From NCBI RefSeq assembly GCF_014174515.1, contig NZ_JACJUG010000032.1, forward strand, positions 1-48,731: a DNA stretch of 48,731 bases. The letters are read 5' to 3'. This DNA is from Mitsuaria sp. WAJ17 (GTDB taxonomy: Bacteria > Pseudomonadota > Gammaproteobacteria > Burkholderiales > Burkholderiaceae_C). The notes under the pieces were generated by a model that did no database searches, was not told where the DNA came from, and was given only the letters and a program-made list of their open reading frames with translations. Positions 7,727-16,176 of the stretch are shown here, in pieces; position 1 is the stretch's first letter; each line of letters opens with the position of its first letter. A program made the translations under genes and the position numbers.

Positions 7727-8665
7727 ATGAATTTGCTGGTGCTGGAACCGCTGGACGCGGAGGTGATCGAATGGCTGAGCAAGCGGCATGCCGTGCGCGT
7801 GGCGCCTGAACTGGCCCGCGATCCCGCGGCCCTGCGCGAAGGCCTGCAGCAGATGCACGGCCTCATCCTGCCCCCCACGGTGGCGGTGGACCACTCCCTG
7901 CTGAAGGCCGCGCCGCGCCTACGGGTGATCGGCCGCGTGAGCGCCGGCATCGAGACGGTGGACATCGAGGCCTGCCGCATGCACGAGGTGGAACTGGTGC
8001 GCTCCGGCACGGCCACCGCGCAGGCCGAGGCTGAGTACATGCTGGGTGCGGCGCTGAACATGCTGCGCCGTGTGCCGGTCTACGGAGCCGACGGCCTGCT
8101 GGTGGGGCGGGAGCTGGGGCAGTCCACGGTGGGCCTGCTGGGCTTGACGCCTGCCTCGCGCGTGCTGGCCCAGATCCTGCCGGCCTTCGGGGCCAAGGTC
8201 ATCGGCTACGACCCCTCGCTCCATGAGAGCGAAGAGCTCTGGCAGCAGTGGAACATCCCTCCCGTGGCCTTGCGCGCCTTGATGGAGCAGAGTGACGTGC
8301 TCTGTGTGCAGCTGCCCTTCTATCCACGCTACAAGGGCCTGCTGGGCCACCGGGTGCTGGGTCATGCCAAGGCCAACCAGGTGGTGGTGGCGCTCACGCA
8401 TTGCGCCATGTTCGATGACGTGGCCCTGGCCGGCGCCATGCGCAGCGGCCGCATCCTCGCGGCCTGGATGGACAGCGTGGAGCCCGGCTGGCTGGAGCCC
8501 GACCGGCCCCTGCACGGCATGCCCAATCTGCAGATCACGCCCCGTGTGGCCAGCACCACGCGGGAGTCGCGCGTGCGGGCCGCCTGGGCGGTGGCACGTC
8601 GCATGGACGAGTTGCTCAGCAGGCCCGAGGCCGCCGCAGCGGTGGGGGAAACCGGCAGGACCTGA
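7727..8665 (+). CDS. D-isomer 2-hydroxyacid dehydrogenase-like protein with altered active site
   Basis: This 312-residue protein has the two-domain layout of NAD-dependent D-2-hydroxyacid dehydrogenases: IGRVSAGIETVDIEAC (about 68-83) matches the substrate-side segment, and a Rossmann half follows. Key residues are changed. The glycine-rich loop reads GLLGLTPASRVL (136-147) instead of GxGxxG. Where the catalytic arginine normally stands (ARG.LVDE) there is VALTHCAMFDD (221-231). The catalytic histidine position (TPHIA) is TPRVA, with R273. Only the acidic region MDSVEP keeps the family look. The usual dehydrogenation is therefore unlikely; it may bind a nucleotide or act otherwise. ATG 7727 begins MNLLVLEPLD, divergent from galU. 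Its stop codon falls inside a copy of the dispersed GACCTGACCC motif. Confidence 0.75.
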   Translation: MNLLVLEPLDAEVIEWLSKRHAVRVAPELARDPAALREGLQQMHGLILPPTVAVDHSLLKAAPRLRVIGRVSAGIETVDIEACRMHEVELVRSGTATAQAEAEYMLGAALNMLRRVPVYGADGLLVGRELGQSTVGLLGLTPASRVLAQILPAFGAKVIGYDPSLHESEELWQQWNIPPVALRALMEQSDVLCVQLPFYPRYKGLLGHRVLGHAKANQVVVALTHCAMFDDVALAGAMRSGRILAAWMDSVEPGWLEPDRPLHGMPNLQITPRVASTTRESRVRAAWAVARRMDELLSRPEAAAAVGETGRT

Positions 8666-8740
8666 CCCTCGTGGGTTCGCGGGGTGGCCTGGGGATGAGG
8701 GGCGGCTGGCGCTCGCCGGGAAGAGCCGTCAATGGCAGAC

Positions 8741-8793
8741 GGGGCCGTCGCCGGCCCCATCCGCTGTGCTGTCGGGGCTCCGCAGGGGAGCCC
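8741..8793. other. Two GC-rich hairpins between convergent genes
   Basis: GGGGCCG-TCGC-CGGCCCC (8741-8758; stem arms 8741-8747 and 8752-8758) and GGGCTCC-GCAGG-GGAGCCC (8775-8793) are perfect 7-bp stem-loops in the spacer between the hydroxyacid dehydrogenase-like gene and valS. Neither has a T-run, so they are at best weak or Rho-assisted terminators for the two converging transcripts. Confidence 0.4.
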
Positions 8794-8803
8794 GCAATGC
8801 TCG

Positions 8804-11614
8804 TCAGCCCAGTCGGGCCGCCTGCGCCTTAAGTCGCTCCAGCGTCGCGCTGAACTCGGCCACGCGCTGGCGCTCTTGGGCCACCACGGCCTCAGGGGCG
8901 CGGGCGACGAAGCTCTCGTTGGACAGCTTGGCGTTGGCCTTGGTGATCTCGCCATCCAGGCGGGCGATCTCCTTGCCCAGGCGGGCGCGCTCGGCCTCGA
9001 CATCGATCTCCACCTTCAGCGCCAAGCGGGCTTCACCGTGCACCAGCACCGGCAGCGCGGCGGCGGCCTGCTCGAAGCTGGCGTCGTCCACCAACTGGAC
9101 CTCGGACAGCTTGGCCAGGGTCCTGATCAGCGGGGCGGCCTCGGCGATGAAGCCCTGTCCACCGGCCACCAGCAGGGGCACGCGCTCGGCCGGCGAGAGG
9201 CCCATCTCGCTGCGCAGGCTGCGGCAGGTGCCCACCACGGCCTTGAGCTGTTCCACCCAGGCGATGGCCGCCGGGTCGATCTTCTCGGGCTGGCCCACAG
9301 GGTAGGCGGCGTTGACGATGAAATCGGTGTTCTTGCGGCCGGCCACGGGGGCCACGGTCTGCCACAGGGCTTCCGTGATGAAGGGCGCGACCGGGTGCAG
9401 CAGACGCAGCGTGGTCTCCAGCGTGCGGATCAGGGTGCGGCGCGTGGCGCGCGCTTTAGCCTCGTTGCCGACCTGGATCTGCACCTTGGCGATCTCCAGG
9501 TACCAGTCGCAGTACTCGTTCCAGACGAAGTCGTAGATGGCGTTGGCGACGTTGTCCAGGCGGTAGTCCGCGAAGCCCTGGGCCACGGCGGCCTCGACCT
9601 TCTGCAGCTCGCTGGTGATCCAGCGGTCGGCGGGGCTGAAGCTCAGGTAGCCGCCTTCGCAATCCGCTGCCGTGTGCTCCAGCAGGCCGCAGTCCTGGCC
9701 CTCGGTGTTCATCAGCACGAAGCGCGTGGCGTTCCAGAGCTTGTTGCAGAAGTTGCGGTAGCCCTCGCAGCGCTTGGAGTCGAAGTTGACCGAGCGGCCC
9801 AGCGTGGCCATGGCCGCGAAGGTGAAGCGCAGGGCGTCGGCACCGTAGCCGGGGATGCCCTCGGGGAACTCCTTCTCGGTGGCCTTGCGGACCTTGGGCG
9901 CGGTCTCGGGCTTGCGCAGGCCCTGGGTGCGCTTGTCCAGCAGGGGGGCGAGCTCGATGCCATCGATCAGGTCCACGGGGTCCAGCACATTGCCTTCGGA
10001 CTTGGACATCTTCTTGCCCTGTGCGTCCAGGACCAAGCCGTGGATGTACACGTGCTTGAACGGGACCTTGCCGGTGAAGTGCTTGGTCATCATGATCATC
10101 CGGGCGACCCAGAAGAAGATGATGTCGTAGCCGGTGACCAGCACGGAGGAGGGCAGGAAGAGGTCCTGCTCCACGGTGGCCTCGGGCCAGCCCAGGGTGG
10201 AGAAGGGCACCAGGGCGGAGGAGTACCAGGTGTCCAGCACATCCTCGTCGCGCTTCAGTGTCCTGCCTGGCGCCTTGGCTTGCGCCTCGGCCTCGCTACG
10301 GGCGACGTAGACCTGGCCGTCCTCGTCATACCAGGCCGGGATCTGATGGCCCCACCACAGCTGGCGGGAGATGCACCAGTCCTGGATGTTCTTCATCCAC
10401 TGGTTGTAGGTGTTGACCCAGTTCTCGGGCACGAACTTGACGTCGCCGGAGCTGACGGCCTCGATGGCTTCTTCGGCGATGCTCTTGCCGTTGGCGCCGG
10501 CCTTGCTCATGGCCACGAACCACTGGTCCGTCAGCATGGGCTCGATGACCTGGCCCGTGCGGGCGCAGCGCGGCACCATCAGCTTGTGCTTCTTGACCTC
10601 GACCAGCAGGCCTTGCGCTTCCAGCTCGGCCACGATCTTCTTGCGGGCGACGAAGCGGTCCAGGCCGATGTACTCGGTCGGAATCTCGGAGGCCTCGTGG
10701 GCGCTGACCTTGGCCTCGAGGTCGAAGATGGTCAGCATGGGCAGGCCATGTCGCAGGCCGACCTGGTAGTCGTTGGTGTCATGCGCCGGGGTGACCTTGA
10801 CCACGCCGGTGCCGAATTCCTTGTCCACGTAGTCATCGGCGATCACCGGGACCAGGCGGCCGGTGATGGGGAGCTTGACCTGCTTCCCGATCAGGTGCTT
10901 GTAGCGCTCGTCCTCGGGGTGGACCATCAGGGCGGTGTCGCCCAGCATGGTCTCGGGGCGGGTGGTGGCGACAACCAGGGTCTCCTCACCTTGCGCCATC
11001 GGATAGCGGATGTGCCACAGTGAGCCGTCTTCCTCCTCGCTCTCCACTTCCAGGTCGGAGACGGCGGACTTCAGGATGGGGTCCCAGGACACCAGGCGCT
11101 TGCCGCGGTAGATGAGGCCCTCCTCGTAGAGCCGGACGAAGGTGTCGGTGACCACCTTGGAGAGCTTGTCGTCCATGGTGAAGTACTCGTGCTCCCAGCT
11201 CACCGAGGCGCCCATGCGGCGCATCTGGCGCGTGATGGTGCTGCCGGACTGCTCTTTCCACTCCCAGACCTGGGCGACGAAGTTCTTTCGGCCCAGGTCA
11301 TGGCGGCTCTGGCCCTTTTCCTGCAGCTGGCGCTCCACCACGATCTGCGTGGCGATGCCGGCGTGGTCGGTGCCGGGCACCCACAGGGTGTTGTCGCCGC
11401 GCATGCGGTGGTAGCGCGTCAACGAGTCCATGATGGTCTGGTTGAAGGCATGGCCCATGTGCAGGGTGCCTGTCACGTTCGGCGGCGGCAGCTGGATGCA
11501 GAAGGAGTCGCGGCTCTTGTCCAACGTGGGACGGTAGAGGCCCTGGGACTCCCACAGAGGGCCCCAATGGGCTTCCAGGGCGGCGGGCTCGAAGGACTTG
11601 GCAAGTTCGGTCAT
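8804..11614 (-). CDS. valS: Valine--tRNA ligase
   Basis: The 936-residue class I synthetase charges tRNA-Val in the cytoplasm. Its HIGH motif is HMGH at 52-55 (VTGTLHMGHAF) and its KMSKS motif is GKKMSKSEGNVLDP in the middle. The editing domain contains VATTRPETMLGDTA and HDTNDYQVG, which hydrolyses mischarged threonine. The C-terminal end is a coiled coil rich in Glu, Arg and Lys (about 870-936), as in other ValRS proteins. Length is normal (about 950). I chose the ATG at 11612-11614, which begins MTELAKSFEPAALEAHW; the open frame extends 45 codons upstream, but that part is Pro/Gln-rich and does not look like the family. A strong hairpin lies in the leader. Confidence 0.97.
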   Translation of the reverse strand: MTELAKSFEPAALEAHWGPLWESQGLYRPTLDKSRDSFCIQLPPPNVTGTLHMGHAFNQTIMDSLTRYHRMRGDNTLWVPGTDHAGIATQIVVERQLQEKGQSRHDLGRKNFVAQVWEWKEQSGSTITRQMRRMGASVSWEHEYFTMDDKLSKVVTDTFVRLYEEGLIYRGKRLVSWDPILKSAVSDLEVESEEEDGSLWHIRYPMAQGEETLVVATTRPETMLGDTALMVHPEDERYKHLIGKQVKLPITGRLVPVIADDYVDKEFGTGVVKVTPAHDTNDYQVGLRHGLPMLTIFDLEAKVSAHEASEIPTEYIGLDRFVARKKIVAELEAQGLLVEVKKHKLMVPRCARTGQVIEPMLTDQWFVAMSKAGANGKSIAEEAIEAVSSGDVKFVPENWVNTYNQWMKNIQDWCISRQLWWGHQIPAWYDEDGQVYVARSEAEAQAKAPGRTLKRDEDVLDTWYSSALVPFSTLGWPEATVEQDLFLPSSVLVTGYDIIFFWVARMIMMTKHFTGKVPFKHVYIHGLVLDAQGKKMSKSEGNVLDPVDLIDGIELAPLLDKRTQGLRKPETAPKVRKATEKEFPEGIPGYGADALRFTFAAMATLGRSVNFDSKRCEGYRNFCNKLWNATRFVLMNTEGQDCGLLEHTAADCEGGYLSFSPADRWITSELQKVEAAVAQGFADYRLDNVANAIYDFVWNEYCDWYLEIAKVQIQVGNEAKARATRRTLIRTLETTLRLLHPVAPFITEALWQTVAPVAGRKNTDFIVNAAYPVGQPEKIDPAAIAWVEQLKAVVGTCRSLRSEMGLSPAERVPLLVAGGQGFIAEAAPLIRTLAKLSEVQLVDDASFEQAAAALPVLVHGEARLALKVEIDVEAERARLGKEIARLDGEITKANAKLSNESFVARAPEAVVAQERQRVAEFSATLERLKAQAARLG

Positions 11615-11642
11615 GACGCGCTTTGCTGCTTGAAATGGCCGC

Positions 11643-11668
11643 GGGGCGTCTCCTTGCGGAGGCGCCCC
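11643..11668. promoter_or_regulatory. Strong hairpin in the valS leader
   Basis: GGGGCGTCTCC-TTGC-GGAGGCGCCCC forms an 11-bp stem with one G-T pair and a tetraloop. It ends 28 bases upstream of the valS start codon. There is no T-run, so it is not a standard terminator. It could be a leader structure acting on valS expression; no T-box or leader peptide is evident. Confidence 0.35.
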
Positions 11669-11755
11669 GTCGGCGGGAATCAGGGGTTGCCCGATTGTAG
11701 GGGCCACCTCGGCGCCCCCAGGCGCTGAATCCTGGGGGCGCTGCTCCATGGGGTT

Positions 11756-13528
11756 TCAGCGCGACTGCAGGGTCAGGCCTTGCGTCTGCCCGGGCGCGAA
11801 CTCCAGGCTGAAGCCGAAGGACTCGCCGGCGCGCACCGGATTGCCGTAGAGCGGATCGCGCGTGTCCAGCACCAGGGCCAGGTAGTGGCCGGCGGGGGCG
11901 TCATAGGCCGTAGCCACGAGGTCCAGGCCGATGTTCATGGCCTGCCCCGGCTGCGCCTGGTGCCAGGCGCGGGCGCCGTGGGTGATCAGCGTGCCGAAGC
12001 CGGCGGCGTCCACGTCGTAGAGGTAGGCCACGACCATGCCCCGCGCCTGCGAGGGCTTGATCCGCAGCTGCAGGCTCGGGATGCCCCGCAGCTTCAGCGG
12101 GCTCCTGAGCCAGTCGCCCTCGTAGCGGATGCCATTGCCCCACAGGATGGTGGCCTGGTGATTGATCACCGGCAGGCCCACGCTCTCCATCAGGGGCGAG
12201 AGCACCGGCAGCGGGCCGCTGCTGGCCGTGGTGTCCGAGCCGTTGCCAATGCGGTCGCTGACCGTCTCGCCGCTGGGCGCGCTGCCCAGGCCGCCGGTCC
12301 AGCCCTTGCTGCAGACGCAACGCCAGTCCCAGCGCACCGCACCGCGCGGCTGCAGGTGGAGGGTCTGCGTCTTCAGCTCCGGTGCCGGCCAGTCCGACAG
12401 CAGCTCGCGGTAGCCGGCGAACTTGGGCTGGAGATCGACCTTGGGCTCGGTATCGATGCCATTGGCCTCGTTCTTCAGCCACCGGGCCAGCCAGCGCCCG
12501 GCCTGGGTCCAGATGTGCTGGTCCACGCCCAGGACGGCGCCGGGCAGCTCGGCCGAGGCATGGATGCCGCTCTGCAGCAGCAGCTTCTTGGGTCCGCTGA
12601 GCTGGGAAAACAACGCCATGCTGGAGTTGGGCGAGAACATGTCGTCCTGCCAGTTCTTGACCAGCATGACGGGCACCCGCCGGCTGTTGAGCTGCGGGAT
12701 TGCGCTGCTGGGCGAGCGTGCCCAGGCCCAGCTGGCAATCTCGCCGATCCGGGCGGCGGGCGTGTCGGGGTTCTGAAGCAGGCTGTTGTAGCTGGCAACC
12801 AGCGGGTCCAGTCGGCCGGTCAGTTGGCCGGAGAGTTGCAAGATATCCAGCCAGATGGGGTTGGGCACCTCGTTGCGATACATCTGGTCGATCAGTGAGG
12901 CCCAGCCGGACATGGCGACCACGGTCTTGATGCGGCTGTCCCGGGCGGCCGCCAGCAGCGAGAGTCCTGCGCCATAGGAGATGCCGGCAGAGGCCAGGCG
13001 TTGCGGATCGGCCGGGGTGTTGGCGCTGATCCAGTCCAGCATGCTGGAGGCGTCCGCCACGTCGGCCGGGCCCGCCACGCCCACTGTGCCCTCGGAGCCC
13101 CAGAATCCCCTCGCCGTGTAGGCAAAGGCCACATAGCCCTGCTGGGCCAGGCGCTGCTGCTGGCCCAGGTACTCGAAAAAGTCGGCCGCGGCCCAACTGC
13201 TGATGAACATCACCGCAGGCGGCTTGGCGCCGGTGGGGGCCACCTTGGGCAGGAAGACGTTGGCGCTGAGCAGGGTGCCGTCGCTGCCCGGGATCTTGAG
13301 CCCGCCGATGAAGCAGGTGCCGTCATGGGGCGAGGTGACGCCGGGCATCAGCTGGGGCAGGGTGTAAACCGCCGCCTCCGCCGCGGTGGCGCTGCGGCAG
13401 CCCAGGGCCTGGGCGCCCGTGGCCAGCAGGCTCAGGCTTGCGCCCAGCAGGGCGCCAGCAAGGCGCAGCCCGGCGGGTCGGCGGTGCGAGGGAGGGGTGA
13501 GACCTCCGGGAAGATCGTCGTTTCGCAT
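11756..13528 (-). CDS. Secreted CocE/NonD-type alpha/beta hydrolase (X-Pro dipeptidyl-peptidase S15-like)
   Basis: The 590-residue protein has an N-terminal signal peptide (hydrophobic segment about 20-41, cleavage after AQA at about 39-41). The hydrolase domain shows YTARGFWGSEG (about 137-147) and the nucleophile elbow GISYGAG with S184. The likely acid is in NWQDDMFSPN and the histidine in SGIHASAEL. The C-terminal third is a beta-rich jelly-roll segment as in CocE and X-Pro dipeptidyl-peptidases (DWLRSPLKLRG, then LYDVDAAGFGTLITHG). It would act in the periplasm or outside on an ester, amide or dipeptide; the substrate is unknown. AGGAGAC seven bases from the ATG is a good ribosome-binding site. 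A 12-base palindrome upstream may be an operator. It lies alone between valS and the acyltransferase gene. Confidence 0.82.
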   Translation of the reverse strand: MRNDDLPGGLTPPSHRRPAGLRLAGALLGASLSLLATGAQALGCRSATAAEAAVYTLPQLMPGVTSPHDGTCFIGGLKIPGSDGTLLSANVFLPKVAPTGAKPPAVMFISSWAAADFFEYLGQQQRLAQQGYVAFAYTARGFWGSEGTVGVAGPADVADASSMLDWISANTPADPQRLASAGISYGAGLSLLAAARDSRIKTVVAMSGWASLIDQMYRNEVPNPIWLDILQLSGQLTGRLDPLVASYNSLLQNPDTPAARIGEIASWAWARSPSSAIPQLNSRRVPVMLVKNWQDDMFSPNSSMALFSQLSGPKKLLLQSGIHASAELPGAVLGVDQHIWTQAGRWLARWLKNEANGIDTEPKVDLQPKFAGYRELLSDWPAPELKTQTLHLQPRGAVRWDWRCVCSKGWTGGLGSAPSGETVSDRIGNGSDTTASSGPLPVLSPLMESVGLPVINHQATILWGNGIRYEGDWLRSPLKLRGIPSLQLRIKPSQARGMVVAYLYDVDAAGFGTLITHGARAWHQAQPGQAMNIGLDLVATAYDAPAGHYLALVLDTRDPLYGNPVRAGESFGFSLEFAPGQTQGLTLQSR

Positions 13529-13572
13529 GGCTTGTCTCCTGTTTCTTGTGACGGCCTTGATGCTGAAATAGC

Positions 13573-13584
13573 ACGACCGTTCGT
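13573..13584. promoter_or_regulatory. Palindrome ACGACCGTTCGT, candidate repressor operator
   Basis: The arms ACGA and TCGT flank CCGT, in an AT-rich stretch 45 bases upstream of the hydrolase start codon and within its likely promoter region. Palindromes of this type are common targets of TetR-family repressors. No regulator gene lies nearby, so this is a guess from symmetry and position. Confidence 0.3.
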
Positions 13585-13641
13585 TTTATTGTTGGAGTGG
13601 CCCGTAAAACTGGATAGCGGTGAAATCCCAGCAGAAGCTGC

Positions 13642-13685
13642 AAAAAGACGACGCCGGCTTGCATCAAGATGACGCAAGCCGGCGT
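13642..13685 (-). terminator. Rho-independent terminator of the acyltransferase gene
   Basis: On the minus strand the perfect 12-bp stem ACGCCGGCTTGC/GCAAGCCGGCGT (13651-13662 and 13674-13685, loop 11 bases) is followed by CGTC and five T. It starts 28 bases past the acyltransferase stop codon. Confidence 0.8.
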
Positions 13686-13712
13686 GATTGAAAGAACTGA
13701 CAGGCGACAGGA

Positions 13713-15890
13713 TCAAGGAGATGTGCTGGGCAGCGCGGTTGCCGGCCTCTGCGGCGCGGCAGGGCTATGCGTCGCGGGGCCGGCACTGGGTGGAGGCAGC
13801 CCCGCTGGCCAGCCATTGGGTTGAGCACCGGGCAGGTCCACGGGCAGGTCCGCCGGCGGTTCGCCCGACCGGGGGAACGCGGCGGCGGCATTGGCGGCGT
13901 GCAGCATGGGCTGAGCGGCCTGCAAGGCCTGGCGAAACACCGGCACGAGCCGCGCATTGCCGTATTCGCTGAGGTGGTTGTCGTCCAGGTACAAGGGCTG
14001 GCCTTGATGGCTGGTGGCGCAGCGGCGGGCATCGCACAGCAGGGCGGTGGGGTCGATGATGTGCACCCCGCATTGCCGGCGTGCGGCGTCCTGTGCCTTC
14101 CAGATCCAGCCGTTGCGCTCCTGGTAGTCGGCCCAGGCCAGCCCCAGCTCCGGGTCCTGGCCCATGGCCAGCCGGCGAGAGATCAGATGCGGGACGTGGC
14201 GCCCGATCTCGGGGATGGGGCGCACCAGCCAGACGGGACGCTGCGCTGCCAACTCGCAGCTGTCCCGGGTGATCTGGGCTGCGAAATGCCCCAGGCGGTC
14301 GGGGTCGATGGGGCCGCTGGCAGGGAAGTCGATGCCGGGCCTGCGCTCCTCGGGGGGGGCTTCGTTGGCCCCGAGTGCTCGCGAGGCGTAGCGCGACACG
14401 AGGATCACGCCCACGTCTGCCGGCAGGGCCTTGATGGTGTCTCGGGCCCATTGGTTGAAGCCGGCGCAGTCGTAGCGGGCAGAGGCCCAGGGGGTGTTGA
14501 AGCGGGCGTCGAGCACATAGGGGCAGCCCGAATAGCTCAGCTGCAGCATCGACCTCCCGGCCGGCAGCGCGTCACGGATGGCGCCTACCAGCACCGAGGC
14601 ATGGCTGTCCCCAAGCAGGACGAAGGCGGGCGGGCCATCCCCGTACTTGCACATGGGCGAGTGCCGGCCTTCGCTGACATGGCAGGTCTTGTTGGCCGAT
14701 GTCGGCCGGACTGCCGCGGCGGCGATGGCCTCGGCCGAGGCCGGCAGACGGCCGGGCCAGCCCTGCGCCACCCACAGCCCCAGGGCCAGCAGGGCGGGGA
14801 TCGCGGTCCAGCTGCCCAGCCGGGCCCAGGCCTGCCGTGCCGGCCGGCCGGTGAGGCTGCGCCCGGCGCCTTGCTCCGCCAGGCGCCAGGACAGCTCGGC
14901 GAGTCCCAGCATGGCAAGCAGCGCCAGCAACTGGGGCAGGACCTGCTGGTTGAGCCCCAGGTAGCTCAGCAGCACACAGACCGGCCAGTGCCAGAGGTAG
15001 AGGGAATAGGAGCGGCTGCCCAGGTACTGCAGAGGGGCCGACGCGGTGAGCGGCGAATCCTGCCGGGCCGCCAGCATCACGGCAGCGGTCCCCAGGGTGG
15101 GCAGCAGGGCCGGCAGGCCCGGCCAGGGCCAGTGGCCATCGATGAAGACCACGCTGCCCGCCAGAAGGGCCAGGCCCGTGGCCTCCAGCACCCTGCGGGG
15201 CCGGTCCTGACCCTGCCGCCAGGCCGGCGCCAAATGCAGCAGGCCGCCCAGCATCATCTCCCAGGCACGGCTGTGCAGGCCGTAGTAGGCTGCTGTCGGG
15301 CTCGAGAGGCTCTGCCAGACCGATAGCGCCAGACTCAACAAGCCCAGGCCTGCCAGCATCGTCCACAGGGCACGGCGCCCCCATCCCAGGCGCCAGACGG
15401 CCCAGAAGAGGCAGGGCAGGAGCAGGTAGAACTGCCACTCGACCGACAGCGACCAGGTGTGCAGCAGCCATTTCTCATGGGAGCTGGCATCGAAATAGCC
15501 GGCCTCGCCCCAGTACTTGATATTGGAGAGGAAGGCCAGGCTCGCCAGGCTGTGCGAGGCCAGCAGCTTGTAGTCCAGTGGCAGGAGCACGCGGGCCCCG
15601 AGCAGAAGCAGGCTCAGGCACAGCAGCAGCAGGGCCGGCAGGATGCGCCGGGCTCGGGCCAGCAGGAATTCGCCGATGGCGACCTTGCCGGCATCGAGGC
15701 CCTTCAGCAGGATGCCCGTCATCAGGAAGCCGGAGATTACGAAGAAGGCATCCACGCCCACAAAGCCGCCGCGCAGGCCGGGCACCCCCAGATGGAACAG
15801 CACGACCGACATCACGGCCCATGCACGCAGGCCGTTGATGTCACGGCGAAAGCCGGTGGGTGTCGGAGCAGGGGTCATGCGACGGGTCAT
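13713..15890 (-). CDS. OafA/YrhL-type membrane acyltransferase with C-terminal SGNH domain
   Basis: The 725-residue inner-membrane protein has an acyltransferase-3 domain of about ten membrane segments (15-380) followed by a periplasmic SGNH hydrolase-like domain (about 415-660). The first domain shows RRDINGLRAWAVMSVVLFH and FVGVDAFFVISGFLMT; the conserved RxxxxxPA is RARRILPALLLL. The SGNH domain has LLGDSHASV with the candidate serine and YLDDNHLSEYGN with the Asp-x-x-His pair. Such fusions add acetyl or other acyl groups to lipopolysaccharide, exopolysaccharide or peptidoglycan sugars. The last 60 residues are Pro/Ala-rich and disordered, which is unusual for the family. ATGs at codons 1 and 5 both fit. 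The gene stands alone, with its own terminator, so its glycan target is unknown. Confidence 0.88.
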   Translation of the reverse strand: MTRRMTPAPTPTGFRRDINGLRAWAVMSVVLFHLGVPGLRGGFVGVDAFFVISGFLMTGILLKGLDAGKVAIGEFLLARARRILPALLLLCLSLLLLGARVLLPLDYKLLASHSLASLAFLSNIKYWGEAGYFDASSHEKWLLHTWSLSVEWQFYLLLPCLFWAVWRLGWGRRALWTMLAGLGLLSLALSVWQSLSSPTAAYYGLHSRAWEMMLGGLLHLAPAWRQGQDRPRRVLEATGLALLAGSVVFIDGHWPWPGLPALLPTLGTAAVMLAARQDSPLTASAPLQYLGSRSYSLYLWHWPVCVLLSYLGLNQQVLPQLLALLAMLGLAELSWRLAEQGAGRSLTGRPARQAWARLGSWTAIPALLALGLWVAQGWPGRLPASAEAIAAAAVRPTSANKTCHVSEGRHSPMCKYGDGPPAFVLLGDSHASVLVGAIRDALPAGRSMLQLSYSGCPYVLDARFNTPWASARYDCAGFNQWARDTIKALPADVGVILVSRYASRALGANEAPPEERRPGIDFPASGPIDPDRLGHFAAQITRDSCELAAQRPVWLVRPIPEIGRHVPHLISRRLAMGQDPELGLAWADYQERNGWIWKAQDAARRQCGVHIIDPTALLCDARRCATSHQGQPLYLDDNHLSEYGNARLVPVFRQALQAAQPMLHAANAAAAFPRSGEPPADLPVDLPGAQPNGWPAGLPPPSAGPATHSPAAPQRPATALPSTSP

Positions 15891-16150
15891 GCCGGGAGCG
15901 GGTACGGATTGGAGAGCGCCTGCATTGTGGCGAGTACGCAGCGCCTGTCAGCCCCCTACTTGCGCAGAAAGGGGGATTTTGGCGGCCGTAGGAAACATCT
16001 TGATGCAAGACAGGGTGCTTTCGGTACATGCCCTTGCATCACGACCCCGCCCAGCATGACGTCTAAACGGCGCGGTGGCCGGGCCAGCCTGCCAGCGCCC
16101 CGCCCAAGCGAGGCGGCCTGGGCTTGCTGCTAGGGACGGACGATCATCAA

Positions 16151-16173
16151 GCGGGCGGCGGCAGGCCGCCCGC
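16151..16173 (-). terminator. GC hairpin after guaC, possible weak terminator
   Basis: GCGGGCGGC-GGCAG-GCCGCCCGC is a perfect 9-bp stem four bases past the guaC stop codon. On the minus strand it is followed by TTGATGATCG, so the T-run is poor. The rest of the spacer up to the acyltransferase start (15891-16150) shows no gene; AT-rich stretches near 15970-16030 may hold the acyltransferase promoter. Confidence 0.45.
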
Positions 16174-16176
16174 GTC

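Noticed and set aside
8732..11023. 763-residue open frame antisense to valS
   Set aside because: It mirrors the valS codon pattern and has no family resemblance; valS is unambiguous.
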